Below, in pieces: positions 32,335-40,392 of a stretch of DNA of 64,000 bases (position 1 is its first letter; every line of letters begins with the position of its first letter). The position numbers and the translations under genes are program-made. Under the pieces are notes generated by a model that saw nothing but the letters and a program-made list of their open reading frames with translations, made no database searches and had not been told where the DNA came from. This DNA comes from a virus. The stretch spans positions 1-64,000 of IMG/VR virus record IMGVR_UViG_3300008262_000003; one strand, given 5' to 3'.

Positions 32335-32634
32335 TTATTTTAGTCTCTCAAAATATATTGTTTGTGTTGGACCACCTACATATGTTTCTAAACGAAAAAC
32401 AAAATTATCATCGTCAATTTTTGAAAGTTTCATTTCTTCGTGTCCAGAGCCTAAATTAAACTTTTTAAGTTTTTGTAATAATTTTCTTTCTTCTCCTTGT
32501 TTCAAAAATTTTCCTTTAATTTTGATTTTCTCATCTCTATATTCCGCAGAAAATAAATCACTATCACTAACATCAGATATATTCAAGTTTTCATTGAACT
32601 CTCCGAAACTTTTTATGTGTTTTTTATCTTTCAT
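32335..32634 (-). CDS. Hypothetical protein with KSFGEFNE leader (99 aa)
   Basis: Starts MKDKKHIKSFGEFNENLNIS. The leader ending FNE-N resembles T4-style capsid-targeting peptides, but the gene has a host-type promoter, unlike other tagged genes. Basic middle, beta-rich C-terminus. Function unknown. Confidence 0.55.
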   Translation of the reverse strand: MKDKKHIKSFGEFNENLNISDVSDSDLFSAEYRDEKIKIKGKFLKQGEERKLLQKLKKFNLGSGHEEMKLSKIDDDNFVFRLETYVGGPTQTIYFERLK

Positions 32635-32687
32635 ATTCGTTTATTAAGTTTAGTGTTTTCATAATCTTGTTATTTTCTTTAACAATA

Positions 32688-32718
32688 CAAAGATACTAGA
32701 AAAATTCTAACCTACAAA
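32688..32718 (-). promoter_or_regulatory. Host-type promoter (copy B of a duplicated region)
   Basis: Minus-strand TTTG-N19-TATCTTTG with the same flanks as the promoter at 31887; about 50 nt upstream of the 32634 ATG. Confidence 0.7.
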
Positions 32719-32725
32719 CTTTTTT

Positions 32726-33733
32726 TTAGATAATTTCCATACTCTCAGAAAATAAGATTTGTTCCACCATCGGACAATTATTACGAATAATAATGTTAAA
32801 CCATTCCTTGAACTTCCCCTTATCTTTGAAGTCAAAGGTAATTCCATCATAATTAAGTTTGAAAACTCCAACCTTTTCTAAAACATCAACCTTATTCACA
32901 ACCATATTTGTAACCCCATTTATGTTTGCCGCTTTGATAATCATATCCATATCGGTCCAAGCAATCTGTCTTGGTCTTCCCGTTGTGGAACCAAACTCAT
33001 TCCCCACTTCCCGGATTTGATTAAACACATCATCGGGTTGTTCAAAGGTCTTAGCACCAACATAAGTGTTATACGCCTTACATACACCATAAACCTTTCT
33101 AATCTTTTGTGGCGGAACTCCGTTCAATACCGCAGAACCAATCGTACAATGTGATGATGTTACATATGGATAATCACCCCAATCAATATCCAATTCAAAA
33201 CCTTGTGCCCCCTCAAATAATATCCGAACATCAAAATCATTCTTGTGAAATACATTATAGATATCACATACATAATTCCGAATCTCTTCAACATCCTCAG
33301 CTCTAATACCCTGACGATAATACTTGTCACGATATGCAGGACCATTACCTGTTTTGGTTGTTCCAATCTTTGAATCCTTGGAATCCTCGGCAATGTGATC
33401 ATCGGTAATAATATGAACCCTCTTGTCAATGAATAAGTATTCCCTAACACGAATACCCTTACTCTCCAAATCCTTAATCTCACTCATAAGTGAATTGATA
33501 TTCACAACACACCCAGGCCCAATGATGGATATCAAACCATTAACAATCCCCGATGGTATGTAATGAGTAACAATCTTCATATCACCAACATAAATGGTGT
33601 GACCAGCGTTTCCACCACCATTATAACGAACAACGTGTGTATATTCACCACTTTGAGTTAAATAATTACAAACCTTACCTTTTCCAGTATCACCCGCTTG
33701 TAAATCAACTATTACATCTGCAAATTCTAACAT
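32726..33733 (-). CDS. PurA/PurZ-family adenylosuccinate synthetase-like enzyme
   Basis: 335 residues. Motifs: P-loop GDTGKGK (14-20; PurA has GDEGKGK), GNAGHT (41-46), IGTTKTGNGPAY, LFEGAQGFELDIDWGDYP and TTGRPRQ. The length is about 90 residues below bacterial PurA (about 430) and close to phage PurZ enzymes that make 2-amino-dAMP precursors. The catalytic Asp of PurA is kept (Asp15), whereas canonical PurZ is reported to have Ser there. It may be a phage PurA, or an intermediate PurZ-type enzyme acting on dGMP. Downstream partner of the 33743 gene. Confidence 0.85.
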   Translation of the reverse strand: MLEFADVIVDLQAGDTGKGKVCNYLTQSGEYTHVVRYNGGGNAGHTIYVGDMKIVTHYIPSGIVNGLISIIGPGCVVNINSLMSEIKDLESKGIRVREYLFIDKRVHIITDDHIAEDSKDSKIGTTKTGNGPAYRDKYYRQGIRAEDVEEIRNYVCDIYNVFHKNDFDVRILFEGAQGFELDIDWGDYPYVTSSHCTIGSAVLNGVPPQKIRKVYGVCKAYNTYVGAKTFEQPDDVFNQIREVGNEFGSTTGRPRQIAWTDMDMIIKAANINGVTNMVVNKVDVLEKVGVFKLNYDGITFDFKDKGKFKEWFNIIIRNNCPMVEQILFSESMEII

Positions 33734-33742
33734 AATCTTAAA

Positions 33743-33997
33743 TTAAATTTTATCCAAACACCAAATCGGTGTCTTTTCACCAACATATGAACCCTGAACA
33801 TTGAATGAAAAATACTCAATAGCATCTTCTTCACTCATATCACGACATAAAATTGTAATACATTTACTGATTGAATAGATTAGTCTCATACTTGACTCAT
33901 CTAACCCTATGATGGCATCATCAAAACCATCCGCCTTCAAAAATAACTCATCCTCATAATTCATGAATAAGTACTCCAAAAAATTTGTTTGTTCCAT
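33743..33997 (-). CDS. Conserved small phage protein, DGFDDAIIG motif (84 aa)
   Basis: DGFDDAIIGLDESSMRLIYS and FNVQGSYVGEKTPIW blocks define a common small protein of tailed phages; its role is unknown. It lies 9 nt before the PurA-like gene and is probably co-transcribed. Confidence 0.7.
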   Translation of the reverse strand: MEQTNFLEYLFMNYEDELFLKADGFDDAIIGLDESSMRLIYSISKCITILCRDMSEEDAIEYFSFNVQGSYVGEKTPIWCLDKI

Positions 33998-34052
33998 AAT
34001 TCTTAATCAAGAATAAGAAACAAAATTCATAAAAACAACTAAATGATTATTC

Positions 34053-34385
34053 TTATAATGGAAAGGTTTCGCCAACAAATTGGTTAGGAACAGGAATGGT
34101 TTGAATGGTGTTTATACCCTCAATTTGAAAGGTTTCACCAACCCATCTACCCATAAGTGATTCTAACATAGATAGTTCCATAGGAAGGTATCGAAGAATA
34201 TTTTCACTAATACCACGATAGATAAATAAGTCTTTATTTTTCAAACCCAAATGACCATCTCCTTCAGGATCTATTAACCAAATAATCCCAAATATATCTT
34301 TTCTCCATTCATATTTCTTAAACTGAGTTTCCATGAATTTTTTGAATATTGGATATAACTTTTCTTCTGTTACCTTGACTTTCAT
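34053..34385 (-). CDS. YEW/WVE family protein
   Basis: 110 residues: MKVKVTEEKLYPIFKKFMET, KYEWRKD, then RYLPMELSMLESLMGRWVGE and a C-terminal strand. The box (plus 34390-34396) 4 nt upstream sets the start, dropping 19 codons. Close copy of 11187, 34439 and 34769. Confidence 0.75.
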   Translation of the reverse strand: MKVKVTEEKLYPIFKKFMETQFKKYEWRKDIFGIIWLIDPEGDGHLGLKNKDLFIYRGISENILRYLPMELSMLESLMGRWVGETFQIEGINTIQTIPVPNQFVGETFPL

Positions 34386-34438
34386 AATGATAAATATCCT
34401 TATAATGGAAAGGTGTCTCCAACACTCAACGGTGATGG

Positions 34439-34738
34439 TCAAGTCATCACCTGGACGATTAACCCCTCAATTTGAAAGGTCTCTCCAACCCATCTACTCA
34501 TAAGTGATTCTAACATAGATTGTTCCATAGGAATGTAGCGAAGAATTCCTTCACTAATATCCACATAGACATGTAAATATCTACCTTCCACCAATTCCAT
34601 TTGACCATATCCTTCAGGATCCATAAAAAATATCCCACCATTATTTTTATCTCTTCTCCATTCATATCTCTTAAACTGAGTTTCCATAAATTTTTTGAAT
34701 ATTGGATATAACTTTTCTTCTGTTATTTTAACTTTCAT
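34439..34738 (-). CDS. YEW/WVE family protein
   Basis: 99 residues with RYEWRRDK and RYIPMEQSMLESLMSRWVGE. It has its own box (plus 34743-34749, 4 nt), so each copy in this cluster is separately promoted, unlike the coupled run at 16736-15345. Confidence 0.75.
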   Translation of the reverse strand: MKVKITEEKLYPIFKKFMETQFKRYEWRRDKNNGGIFFMDPEGYGQMELVEGRYLHVYVDISEGILRYIPMEQSMLESLMSRWVGETFQIEGLIVQVMT

Positions 34739-34768
34739 AATGATAAATATTCTTATAATGGAAAGGTT

Positions 34769-35089
34769 TCACCAACCTAATGGTTTCAAAACGAATGGAT
34801 TCATTTGGGGATTTAACACCTCAATTTGAAAGGTCTCTTCAACCCATCTACTCATAAGTGTTTGTAACATAGATTGTTGTATAGGAATGTAGCGAAGAAT
34901 TTTATCTTTAATACCACGATATATCCATAATTTTTTGTTTTTTTCCAATTCCAAATGACCAAATCCTTCAGGATCTATATACCAAATGGAATCATATTCA
35001 TCTTTTCTCCATTCATATCCCTTAAACTGAGTTTCCATGAATTTTTTGAAAACTGGATATAACTTTTCTTCTGTTACTTTAACTTTCAT
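34769..35089 (-). CDS. YEW/WVE family protein
   Basis: 106 residues with GYEWRKDE and RYIPIQQSMLQTLMSRWVEE. ATGA overlap with the GNAT gene upstream, so it is co-translated with a tagged virion-class gene. Confidence 0.75.
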   Translation of the reverse strand: MKVKVTEEKLYPVFKKFMETQFKGYEWRKDEYDSIWYIDPEGFGHLELEKNKKLWIYRGIKDKILRYIPIQQSMLQTLMSRWVEETFQIEVLNPQMNPFVLKPLGW

Positions 35090-35868
35090 AACATTTCATT
35101 AACTCTGTTTATAAAGTTATCTATCTTTTCGGTATATAAACTTCTAATTATAACCTCAACAATTTCTGATATATTAACATACATAGTATCATATACCATA
35201 GATTCATCCTCATCTTCATCACCAATTATCGGATAGAATGATGAGTAATACTCATTTGTTATATCATCTGTAAGATCCAAAATAAACCTTTCACTATCAA
35301 AATAAACAAGATTATCAAAAGGATTAGATCTTAACTCTTGAATCAAATCATTAAAGAAAATATCACTTTCCAAACGTTCATCCACATAATTAGTAAGTAC
35401 TGACAATTTACGTAATATTTGTTGTTTAACACCTTCTTTTGTTGTAATGGATTCCATAATAGTTTCTGTTATTTCCGTATTTTTTTTGAATATTGAGATC
35501 ATCTCAACGGTATGAATTTTCTCAATCTTATAACCAACATCAGGTGGAAGTTGTTTGATTAACGATTTCCAAGCCCTTTCCGCCTCATCAGACCTAAACG
35601 CCGATTGAATGATGATATTCGGCATTTTATCCAATAACTCCAACATCGCTTTCTTATATAAACCTCTACCCTTAAATTCTTCCTTTATTGTTGCCATAAC
35701 AACCATATAATGTTTTTCATCAGGTGTTTCCAATGTCATATCACCAACCGCCTCACCATCACTCATAATGAACACCTCAATGAATCCATCCAATCGTTCA
35801 ATTTGAATTTCTTCATTTATTACACCCATAACCTTACGGATTCTACCTATCTCTTCATTTAATCTCAT
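35086..35868 (-). CDS. Tagged GNAT acetyltransferase-like protein
   Basis: 260 residues. Long-form tag MRLNEEIGRIRKVMGVINE, then E. Residues 25-130 follow a GNAT fold with the acetyl-CoA loop EEFKGRGLYKKAM (63-75). The C-terminal 120 residues are an acidic helical domain of unknown role. Predicted to be packaged and to acetylate a host target after injection. The box is 5 nt upstream. Confidence 0.7.
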   Translation of the reverse strand: MRLNEEIGRIRKVMGVINEEIQIERLDGFIEVFIMSDGEAVGDMTLETPDEKHYMVVMATIKEEFKGRGLYKKAMLELLDKMPNIIIQSAFRSDEAERAWKSLIKQLPPDVGYKIEKIHTVEMISIFKKNTEITETIMESITTKEGVKQQILRKLSVLTNYVDERLESDIFFNDLIQELRSNPFDNLVYFDSERFILDLTDDITNEYYSSFYPIIGDEDEDESMVYDTMYVNISEIVEVIIRSLYTEKIDNFINRVNEML

Positions 35869-35880
35869 AATATATAAATA

Positions 35881-36186
35881 TTACTCTTTGTTCTCATGTT
35901 TTTGTGTTCCAAAATAATATGAAAATATCATCAACACAAGTGTTTTTATTAAATCAAAAAGTTCTTTACTTTGACCTTCAGTTAATAAGTTAATCTTGAA
36001 TGCTATTATTTTATCAACAACATAAACACCCGTAAGTGCCGCAAATACCATAAGTATAAACCTAACCAAAACGTCTTTGGTACCGGTGGCAAACAATTTG
36101 TATGTCCCATACATAAATCCACCAACAAGTAATAACGATAAAATTACCGCAAAAATCGTAATCCAAATATCACCTGAGCTATACAT
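35881..36186 (-). CDS. Small membrane protein (101 aa)
   Basis: Three hydrophobic segments (about 8-30, 40-60, 78-93) and a charged tail ending QKHENKE. The last segment, LIKTLVLMIFSYYFGTQ, resembles the final helix of several phage holins. The box (plus 36191-36197) is 4 nt upstream. Confidence 0.55.
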   Translation of the reverse strand: MYSSGDIWITIFAVILSLLLVGGFMYGTYKLFATGTKDVLVRFILMVFAALTGVYVVDKIIAFKINLLTEGQSKELFDLIKTLVLMIFSYYFGTQKHENKE

Positions 36187-36213
36187 CTAAATAAATATTA
36201 TTACATTTCAAAA

Positions 36214-36588
36214 ATGAAAGCAATCATAGCAGTTAATAACAAACAATACATCGGATTAAATAATAAATTACTTTGGAAAAGTAAGGAAGATCTTAAACAC
36301 TTCAAACAACTAACCGAAGGTCAACGTTTATTGGTCGGTTATAACACCTTCACAGAATTACCTCCATTGAAAAATAGAACTCTTATCATAGATCAACGGA
36401 ACGAGTTTTTATCTGCCGATTGGTGTATCGGTGGAAAAAAAACCTATGAAAAGTATTGTCATCTATTCACAGAACTACACATATCAAAAATAGATAATGA
36501 TGACATCGGTGATACCGAATATCCGAACCTTGAAAATCTAAATCCCGAGTGTAAGGTCTTCACTTATTACTTCTCAACAACAGATTAA
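36214..36588 (+). CDS. folA: Dihydrofolate reductase, short form
   Basis: 124 residues (bacterial DHFR about 160). Motifs: IGLNNKLLWKSKEDLKHFK (substrate region with catalytic acidic position), LLVGYNTF, CIGGKKTYE and a shortened GDTEYP end. Several loops are trimmed but the core order is complete. It supplies tetrahydrofolate for the split thymidylate synthase at 43.6-45.7 kb. Confidence 0.85.
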   Translation: MKAIIAVNNKQYIGLNNKLLWKSKEDLKHFKQLTEGQRLLVGYNTFTELPPLKNRTLIIDQRNEFLSADWCIGGKKTYEKYCHLFTELHISKIDNDDIGDTEYPNLENLNPECKVFTYYFSTTD

Positions 36589-37080
36589 CGTGATCTTGCC
36601 GTCAGTTAAGTAAGGTCTAATATCACCTTCCATAAAACCAATGTTAACATATTCTGAAGGTCTTTCAAACTCATCATAACATTCAACTGAACAATCACCA
36701 CTATTCATAATGATCTTGTTAATAATAAACGGATCAATATCCATTTTATGGTTAATCGTCTCAGGTTTGGTATAATACCCAATCTGATCATCAATACCAA
36801 TCACCTTATAATAACGATTGATATCAATTTCCATATCCCCACAATCCTCAGAACAATCATAAGGATATTGTGTAACTTTATACGGATTCAGATTTGTTAA
36901 TTTCTTAGCAACTGATTTACCATCCGTCATAATATCACCAACTTTCAAATTCTTTTCACGAATCCCTAAAAATAACCTCGGCTTACATTGACAGTTTTCA
37001 CCCAATTCATCACACCATAAACATTCACCATTGTGATCCATTTTTGGTGATACCGAAAATAATTTTGCGTTTTTCTTCAT
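36574..37080 (-). CDS. Cysteine-rich hypothetical protein (168 aa)
   Basis: N-terminal CLWCDELGENCQCK cluster suggests a zinc site; a second cysteine group (CSEDCGDME) lies near the middle. Beta-rich otherwise. The 3' ends of this gene and folA overlap by 15 nt. ATGA-coupled to 37077. Confidence 0.6.
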   Translation of the reverse strand: MKKNAKLFSVSPKMDHNGECLWCDELGENCQCKPRLFLGIREKNLKVGDIMTDGKSVAKKLTNLNPYKVTQYPYDCSEDCGDMEIDINRYYKVIGIDDQIGYYTKPETINHKMDIDPFIINKIIMNSGDCSVECYDEFERPSEYVNIGFMEGDIRPYLTDGKITLICC

Positions 37081-37349
37081 AATTTCTTTTTTAATGTCTC
37101 TAATAGATCAATATCGATCTTTTCACCCAATAAAAATCTCATACACTTTTCAACTAACTTCTGCTCAGGTGATATATCATTCCTACTAGCCAAATATGTT
37201 ACGTGTTTAACTTCCGTATCATTAAAATAAATATCAATACCATCAAACAACTTTTTTAACTCCTCAAATCTCTCCCCCTCAAATACTTTGTAGTCGGTTA
37301 CAAAAACCACATAAGCATAATCCAATTTAATCTTATTAAGCAATAACAT
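37077..37349 (-). CDS. Hypothetical protein (90 aa)
   Basis: Starts MLLLNKIKLDYAYVVFVTDY; alpha/beta, soluble, no motif recognised. First cistron of a coupled pair with the cysteine-rich protein. Confidence 0.55.
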   Translation of the reverse strand: MLLLNKIKLDYAYVVFVTDYKVFEGERFEELKKLFDGIDIYFNDTEVKHVTYLASRNDISPEQKLVEKCMRFLLGEKIDIDLLETLKKKL

Positions 37350-37366
37350 AACCCATCACTTTAAGA

Positions 37367-37615
37367 TTACACCCAATCATAAACAACAACAATATCTTCT
37401 GATAAAATTCCAGCATAAGCACCAAATCCCTTAACATATTGCCTATTTTGCTCCCTTAAATCCCAATCATTCAACATATGTTTGTGACTCAATGTTAAAT
37501 AAATAAAAGCCAATTTACCTATGTTATTAATTTTATAATCATAGATAAAATTTTCAGGTTCTTTGATGTAATACCTATCTAAAACCATATTCAAAATGTA
37601 AATTAATTTTTCCAT
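37367..37615 (-). CDS. Hypothetical protein (82 aa)
   Basis: Starts MEKLIYILNMVLDRYYIKEP. The start is 5 nt from a consensus -7 box; 12 upstream codons overlap the promoter and are rejected. Aromatic-rich, no motif recognised. Confidence 0.6.
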   Translation of the reverse strand: MEKLIYILNMVLDRYYIKEPENFIYDYKINNIGKLAFIYLTLSHKHMLNDWDLREQNRQYVKGFGAYAGILSEDIVVVYDWV

Positions 37616-37620
37616 CAGAG

Positions 37621-37652
37621 CAAATGTAGTGAATTTTTTTTGTAATACCAAA
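37621..37652 (-). promoter_or_regulatory. Host-type promoter
   Basis: Minus-strand TTTG-N20-TACATTTG, 5 nt before the ATG at 37615, just beside the divergent TATTTAT box at 37665-37671. Confidence 0.75.
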
Positions 37653-37675
37653 TGTTTTCTACTATATTTATTGAC

Positions 37676-38092
37676 ATGACAACAATAGAACTAGCAAACA
37701 AATTTATATCTAAAAAATTAAAAGGTCTAACAATTAAGGATATCACTTATGAAACCGATATTAAAGACAACCCCACGTACGGTGTTGCGTTTATTGAAAT
37801 ATCTAAAGACTATTTAATGTCTCACTCAACTCCGATAGATAGAGACACATATAAAGATATGAAAAGTAAGGAATATTTCCCTTGGAGTGATCCTCCACCA
37901 AACCCTAATTATCCTGATATAAGGGTTTTGAAAGATTTTGCCGATTCTATTGATGAGAAAACTTTCGATACAATTTATACTTATATAGTTGAGTCACATT
38001 ATATAATAACCGAATTACATTTTAAACATTTATCAATACGTTTTGGTCCTTACGAAGGTTTTTTTGACGAACCTTTTGAATACTTCCGATAA
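37676..38092 (+). CDS. Hypothetical protein (138 aa)
   Basis: Starts MTTIELANKFISKKLKGLTI; TATTTAT-N4-ATG sets the start. Predicted alpha/beta with a conserved-looking IRFGPYEGFFDEPFEYF end. No function assigned. Confidence 0.6.
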   Translation: MTTIELANKFISKKLKGLTIKDITYETDIKDNPTYGVAFIEISKDYLMSHSTPIDRDTYKDMKSKEYFPWSDPPPNPNYPDIRVLKDFADSIDEKTFDTIYTYIVESHYIITELHFKHLSIRFGPYEGFFDEPFEYFR

Positions 38093-38094
38093 AA

Positions 38095-39198
38095 TTAAAT
38101 CAATTTACTTCTTAAGTAGTTTTTCTCATCTTCATTCAATGTATCCAAAAATCTATTAACTTGTCCCAATCTTCTAATTCTAAGATCATCACCCGCAAAA
38201 TCACTATCACCATAGTCAGTGTCCGCGGCTTCAAAATATTCTTCATACAAATATTCACTCACAATAATCCCACCCATATCGTCTATCATATCTTTACTTG
38301 TTGCAAACATCGTTCTATACCAAGAATCTGTAAAATACGTTTGCCCATGTTTTTCATATGTTACATCAAATTTATACAATTCAGGAAAAACAACATCATC
38401 TACTTTAGTTTCTTTGGTAATTTCATTATTAGAAAATATGTCAAATATATAAACCAATAACTCCATAGCACTAACTTTATCATTACCGAATTTACCACCA
38501 ACAAAGAGATCCATTTCGTGATAATATTTGTCGTATATCGTTTCAACCGCATCAGTATAATCTAAATTATCACCATACTTTACAACAAAATATTTACATA
38601 ATTTAAGTAATTCTTCTTTTGACATATCGGTGATATCTGCAGACTCAGTTAATATACGTTTAGTTTTGGGTTTTGATTCATTAATAGGTCCTTCAATTGT
38701 AAAATCTGTATAATCCCAATCATTAAATTCCTTATCGTCAGTATCGTAGTCGTACATTTCCATCTCATCCCAAATAAAAGTACCACCCTCATCATACCAT
38801 GATACTATGTCACGAGCATCTTCCTCAGTTACCGCATGAACCACTCCTTTGTGGAATTCTGTCTTCCATTCCATTACTTTTGATTTTCCATAAACATTGA
38901 TCTTATTTAACGGAAGGAATATAAAATCTTTCTTTTCAAAATTATCACTTGCAATTATTTCCATATTAACCAAAAGTGTTGATCGGATCCAAGCTGCTAA
39001 CTCAAACTCACTAACACCCCTAAGTTGTTCTTTAGTTACCCCCACATAACTCAAATCGTTTTCAAATACTGAATAAAAATCTTCCAAGTCAGAATCGTGA
39101 ACAAATTCATAATCCTTCAAATCAGGAGACATCTTAGTTAAAATCGCAATAATCGTAAACATGTAGTTACGATCTATTTTTTCTAAAATATTAGCCAT
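38095..39198 (-). CDS. Acidic hypothetical protein (367 aa)
   Basis: Starts MANILEKIDRNYMFTIIAIL. Two parts: an alpha/beta N-terminal region (1-165) and a C-terminal region (190-367), joined by a linker with PINE-S and ILTE-S, two sites of hydrophobic-x-E form. The linker could be processed by the same protease as the tags. The box (plus 39204-39210) is 5 nt upstream. Virion role inferred. Confidence 0.6.
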   Translation of the reverse strand: MANILEKIDRNYMFTIIAILTKMSPDLKDYEFVHDSDLEDFYSVFENDLSYVGVTKEQLRGVSEFELAAWIRSTLLVNMEIIASDNFEKKDFIFLPLNKINVYGKSKVMEWKTEFHKGVVHAVTEEDARDIVSWYDEGGTFIWDEMEMYDYDTDDKEFNDWDYTDFTIEGPINESKPKTKRILTESADITDMSKEELLKLCKYFVVKYGDNLDYTDAVETIYDKYYHEMDLFVGGKFGNDKVSAMELLVYIFDIFSNNEITKETKVDDVVFPELYKFDVTYEKHGQTYFTDSWYRTMFATSKDMIDDMGGIIVSEYLYEEYFEAADTDYGDSDFAGDDLRIRRLGQVNRFLDTLNEDEKNYLRSKLI

Positions 39199-39252
39199 AT
39201 TTAATAAATACCTATTGAATTATAAATATCAATATGTTACTATTATTTAACT

Positions 39253-39447
39253 ATGGAAAAACAACACATTTTATACGATTGGATCTTTTGGTGTAACACT
39301 TATGAAGACAACACCTGGTACGGAATTAAGAAAAACGATATCTCCAAATTTTTTATGGGTGGTGATATTATAAAAGAAGTAGAACACTTCACAGGTAAAA
39401 CAATGAAGGAAGTAGTTTCAAAAGCATTGAACACTTATCTTGTTTGA
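39253..39447 (+). CDS. Small hypothetical protein (64 aa)
   Basis: Starts MEKQHILYDWIFWCNTYEDN; Trp-rich, with a C-terminal helix. No motif recognised. Followed 24 nt later by a tagged gene on the same strand. Confidence 0.6.
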   Translation: MEKQHILYDWIFWCNTYEDNTWYGIKKNDISKFFMGGDIIKEVEHFTGKTMKEVVSKALNTYLV

Positions 39448-39471
39448 TATATTTATAAGATAAAAGAAATC

Positions 39472-39810
39472 ATGATCAACGAAACACATAAGAGAATATT
39501 AAAGATGATGGGTGTTACATTAACTGAACAAGTTAATCAAGAAAATCAACCATTAACACCATTACAAAAAATAGAATCTCTATTGAATGATGAAGGTTTA
39601 ACTGAGAAATTATCCTACCTATTGGAATCTTTCAATGTTGAAACAAAAGAAGAGTTCTTGGAATCGTTATCCAAGAGCGTTAATAAAACTTTGATTATGA
39701 GATTAATGAACACCTCAAGACAGAAATACGATACCGATAAAGATGATCTTTACAAACAAATTATTGAAATCTTATCTGAGGTGCTCAAAACATCTGATAC
39801 CTTAAAATAA
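39472..39810 (+). CDS. Tagged helical protein (112 aa)
   Basis: Tag MINETHKRILKMMGVTLTE, then Q. The body is an all-helical, mostly polar domain of about 85 residues ending ILSEVLKTSDTLK. TATTTAT lies about 16 nt upstream. One of few tagged genes on the plus strand. Confidence 0.6.
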   Translation: MINETHKRILKMMGVTLTEQVNQENQPLTPLQKIESLLNDEGLTEKLSYLLESFNVETKEEFLESLSKSVNKTLIMRLMNTSRQKYDTDKDDLYKQIIEILSEVLKTSDTLK

Positions 39811-39819
39811 CAACCTATT

Positions 39820-40002
39820 TTATGGTTGATAGATCCTAACAACCTCACAAGATTTATACTTACAGATGTCTTTTTTAGCCCGTCTTTTAGTATAATCTTT
39901 ATTATCAAAAACGGATGCTTCGTTGATCGCAACAAACTCTTCTCTTTCATCCGACCAATACTCATTAGGGTTAACCAATGATCTTACAACATAATACTTC
40001 AT
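39820..40002 (-). CDS. Small basic protein (60 aa)
   Basis: Starts MKYYVVRSLVNPNEYWSDER; short beta-rich, with a KKDICKYKSCE segment (two Cys). Overlaps the gene upstream by 4 nt. Function unknown. Confidence 0.55.
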   Translation of the reverse strand: MKYYVVRSLVNPNEYWSDEREEFVAINEASVFDNKDYTKRRAKKDICKYKSCEVVRIYQP

Positions 40003-40334
40003 ATCTTATTTTTATTTAAGTAGTTAGCCCAATCCTCAGCGCCATCATCATCACGTCTTGATGCGTATTTTTTAGTTAATAGGTTATTCATACGTTTCTC
40101 ATGATCTACCTTGATCCAATTATTCGGTATATCATTCTTAACGTCAGATAATTCAACCCTATGTTCAACATAATGCGTGATATAAACAACTCCGTCTTTA
40201 TCACTAATAACCATATTCGGTTTCATTCCAACATATGGTATATATGTTTTTCCATCATAAACCATATTTTGGATCATTACCTCGGAATCACCATTCAAAG
40301 ATTCCAACTTTTCCCTTAATTCAGATACTTTCAT
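39999..40334 (-). CDS. Hypothetical protein (111 aa)
   Basis: N-terminus MKVSELREKLESLNGDSEVM is a common leader of small phage proteins of unknown role. Beta-rich core, basic end. Coupled to 39820. Confidence 0.6.
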   Translation of the reverse strand: MKVSELREKLESLNGDSEVMIQNMVYDGKTYIPYVGMKPNMVISDKDGVVYITHYVEHRVELSDVKNDIPNNWIKVDHEKRMNNLLTKKYASRRDDDGAEDWANYLNKNKI

Positions 40335-40392
40335 CAGTTTTTTATTTAATAATACGAATTACTTATCACAATGTCAATTAACTCATAAAGAA

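Noticed and set aside
32324-32647. 107-residue plus-strand frame
   Set aside because: Antisense to the KSFGEFNE-leader gene, which has a host-type promoter.
32726-33733. Calling the PurA-like gene purZ and the genome Z-modified
   Set aside because: The catalytic Asp of PurA is kept and no datZ, mazZ or dpoZ gene is in the window.
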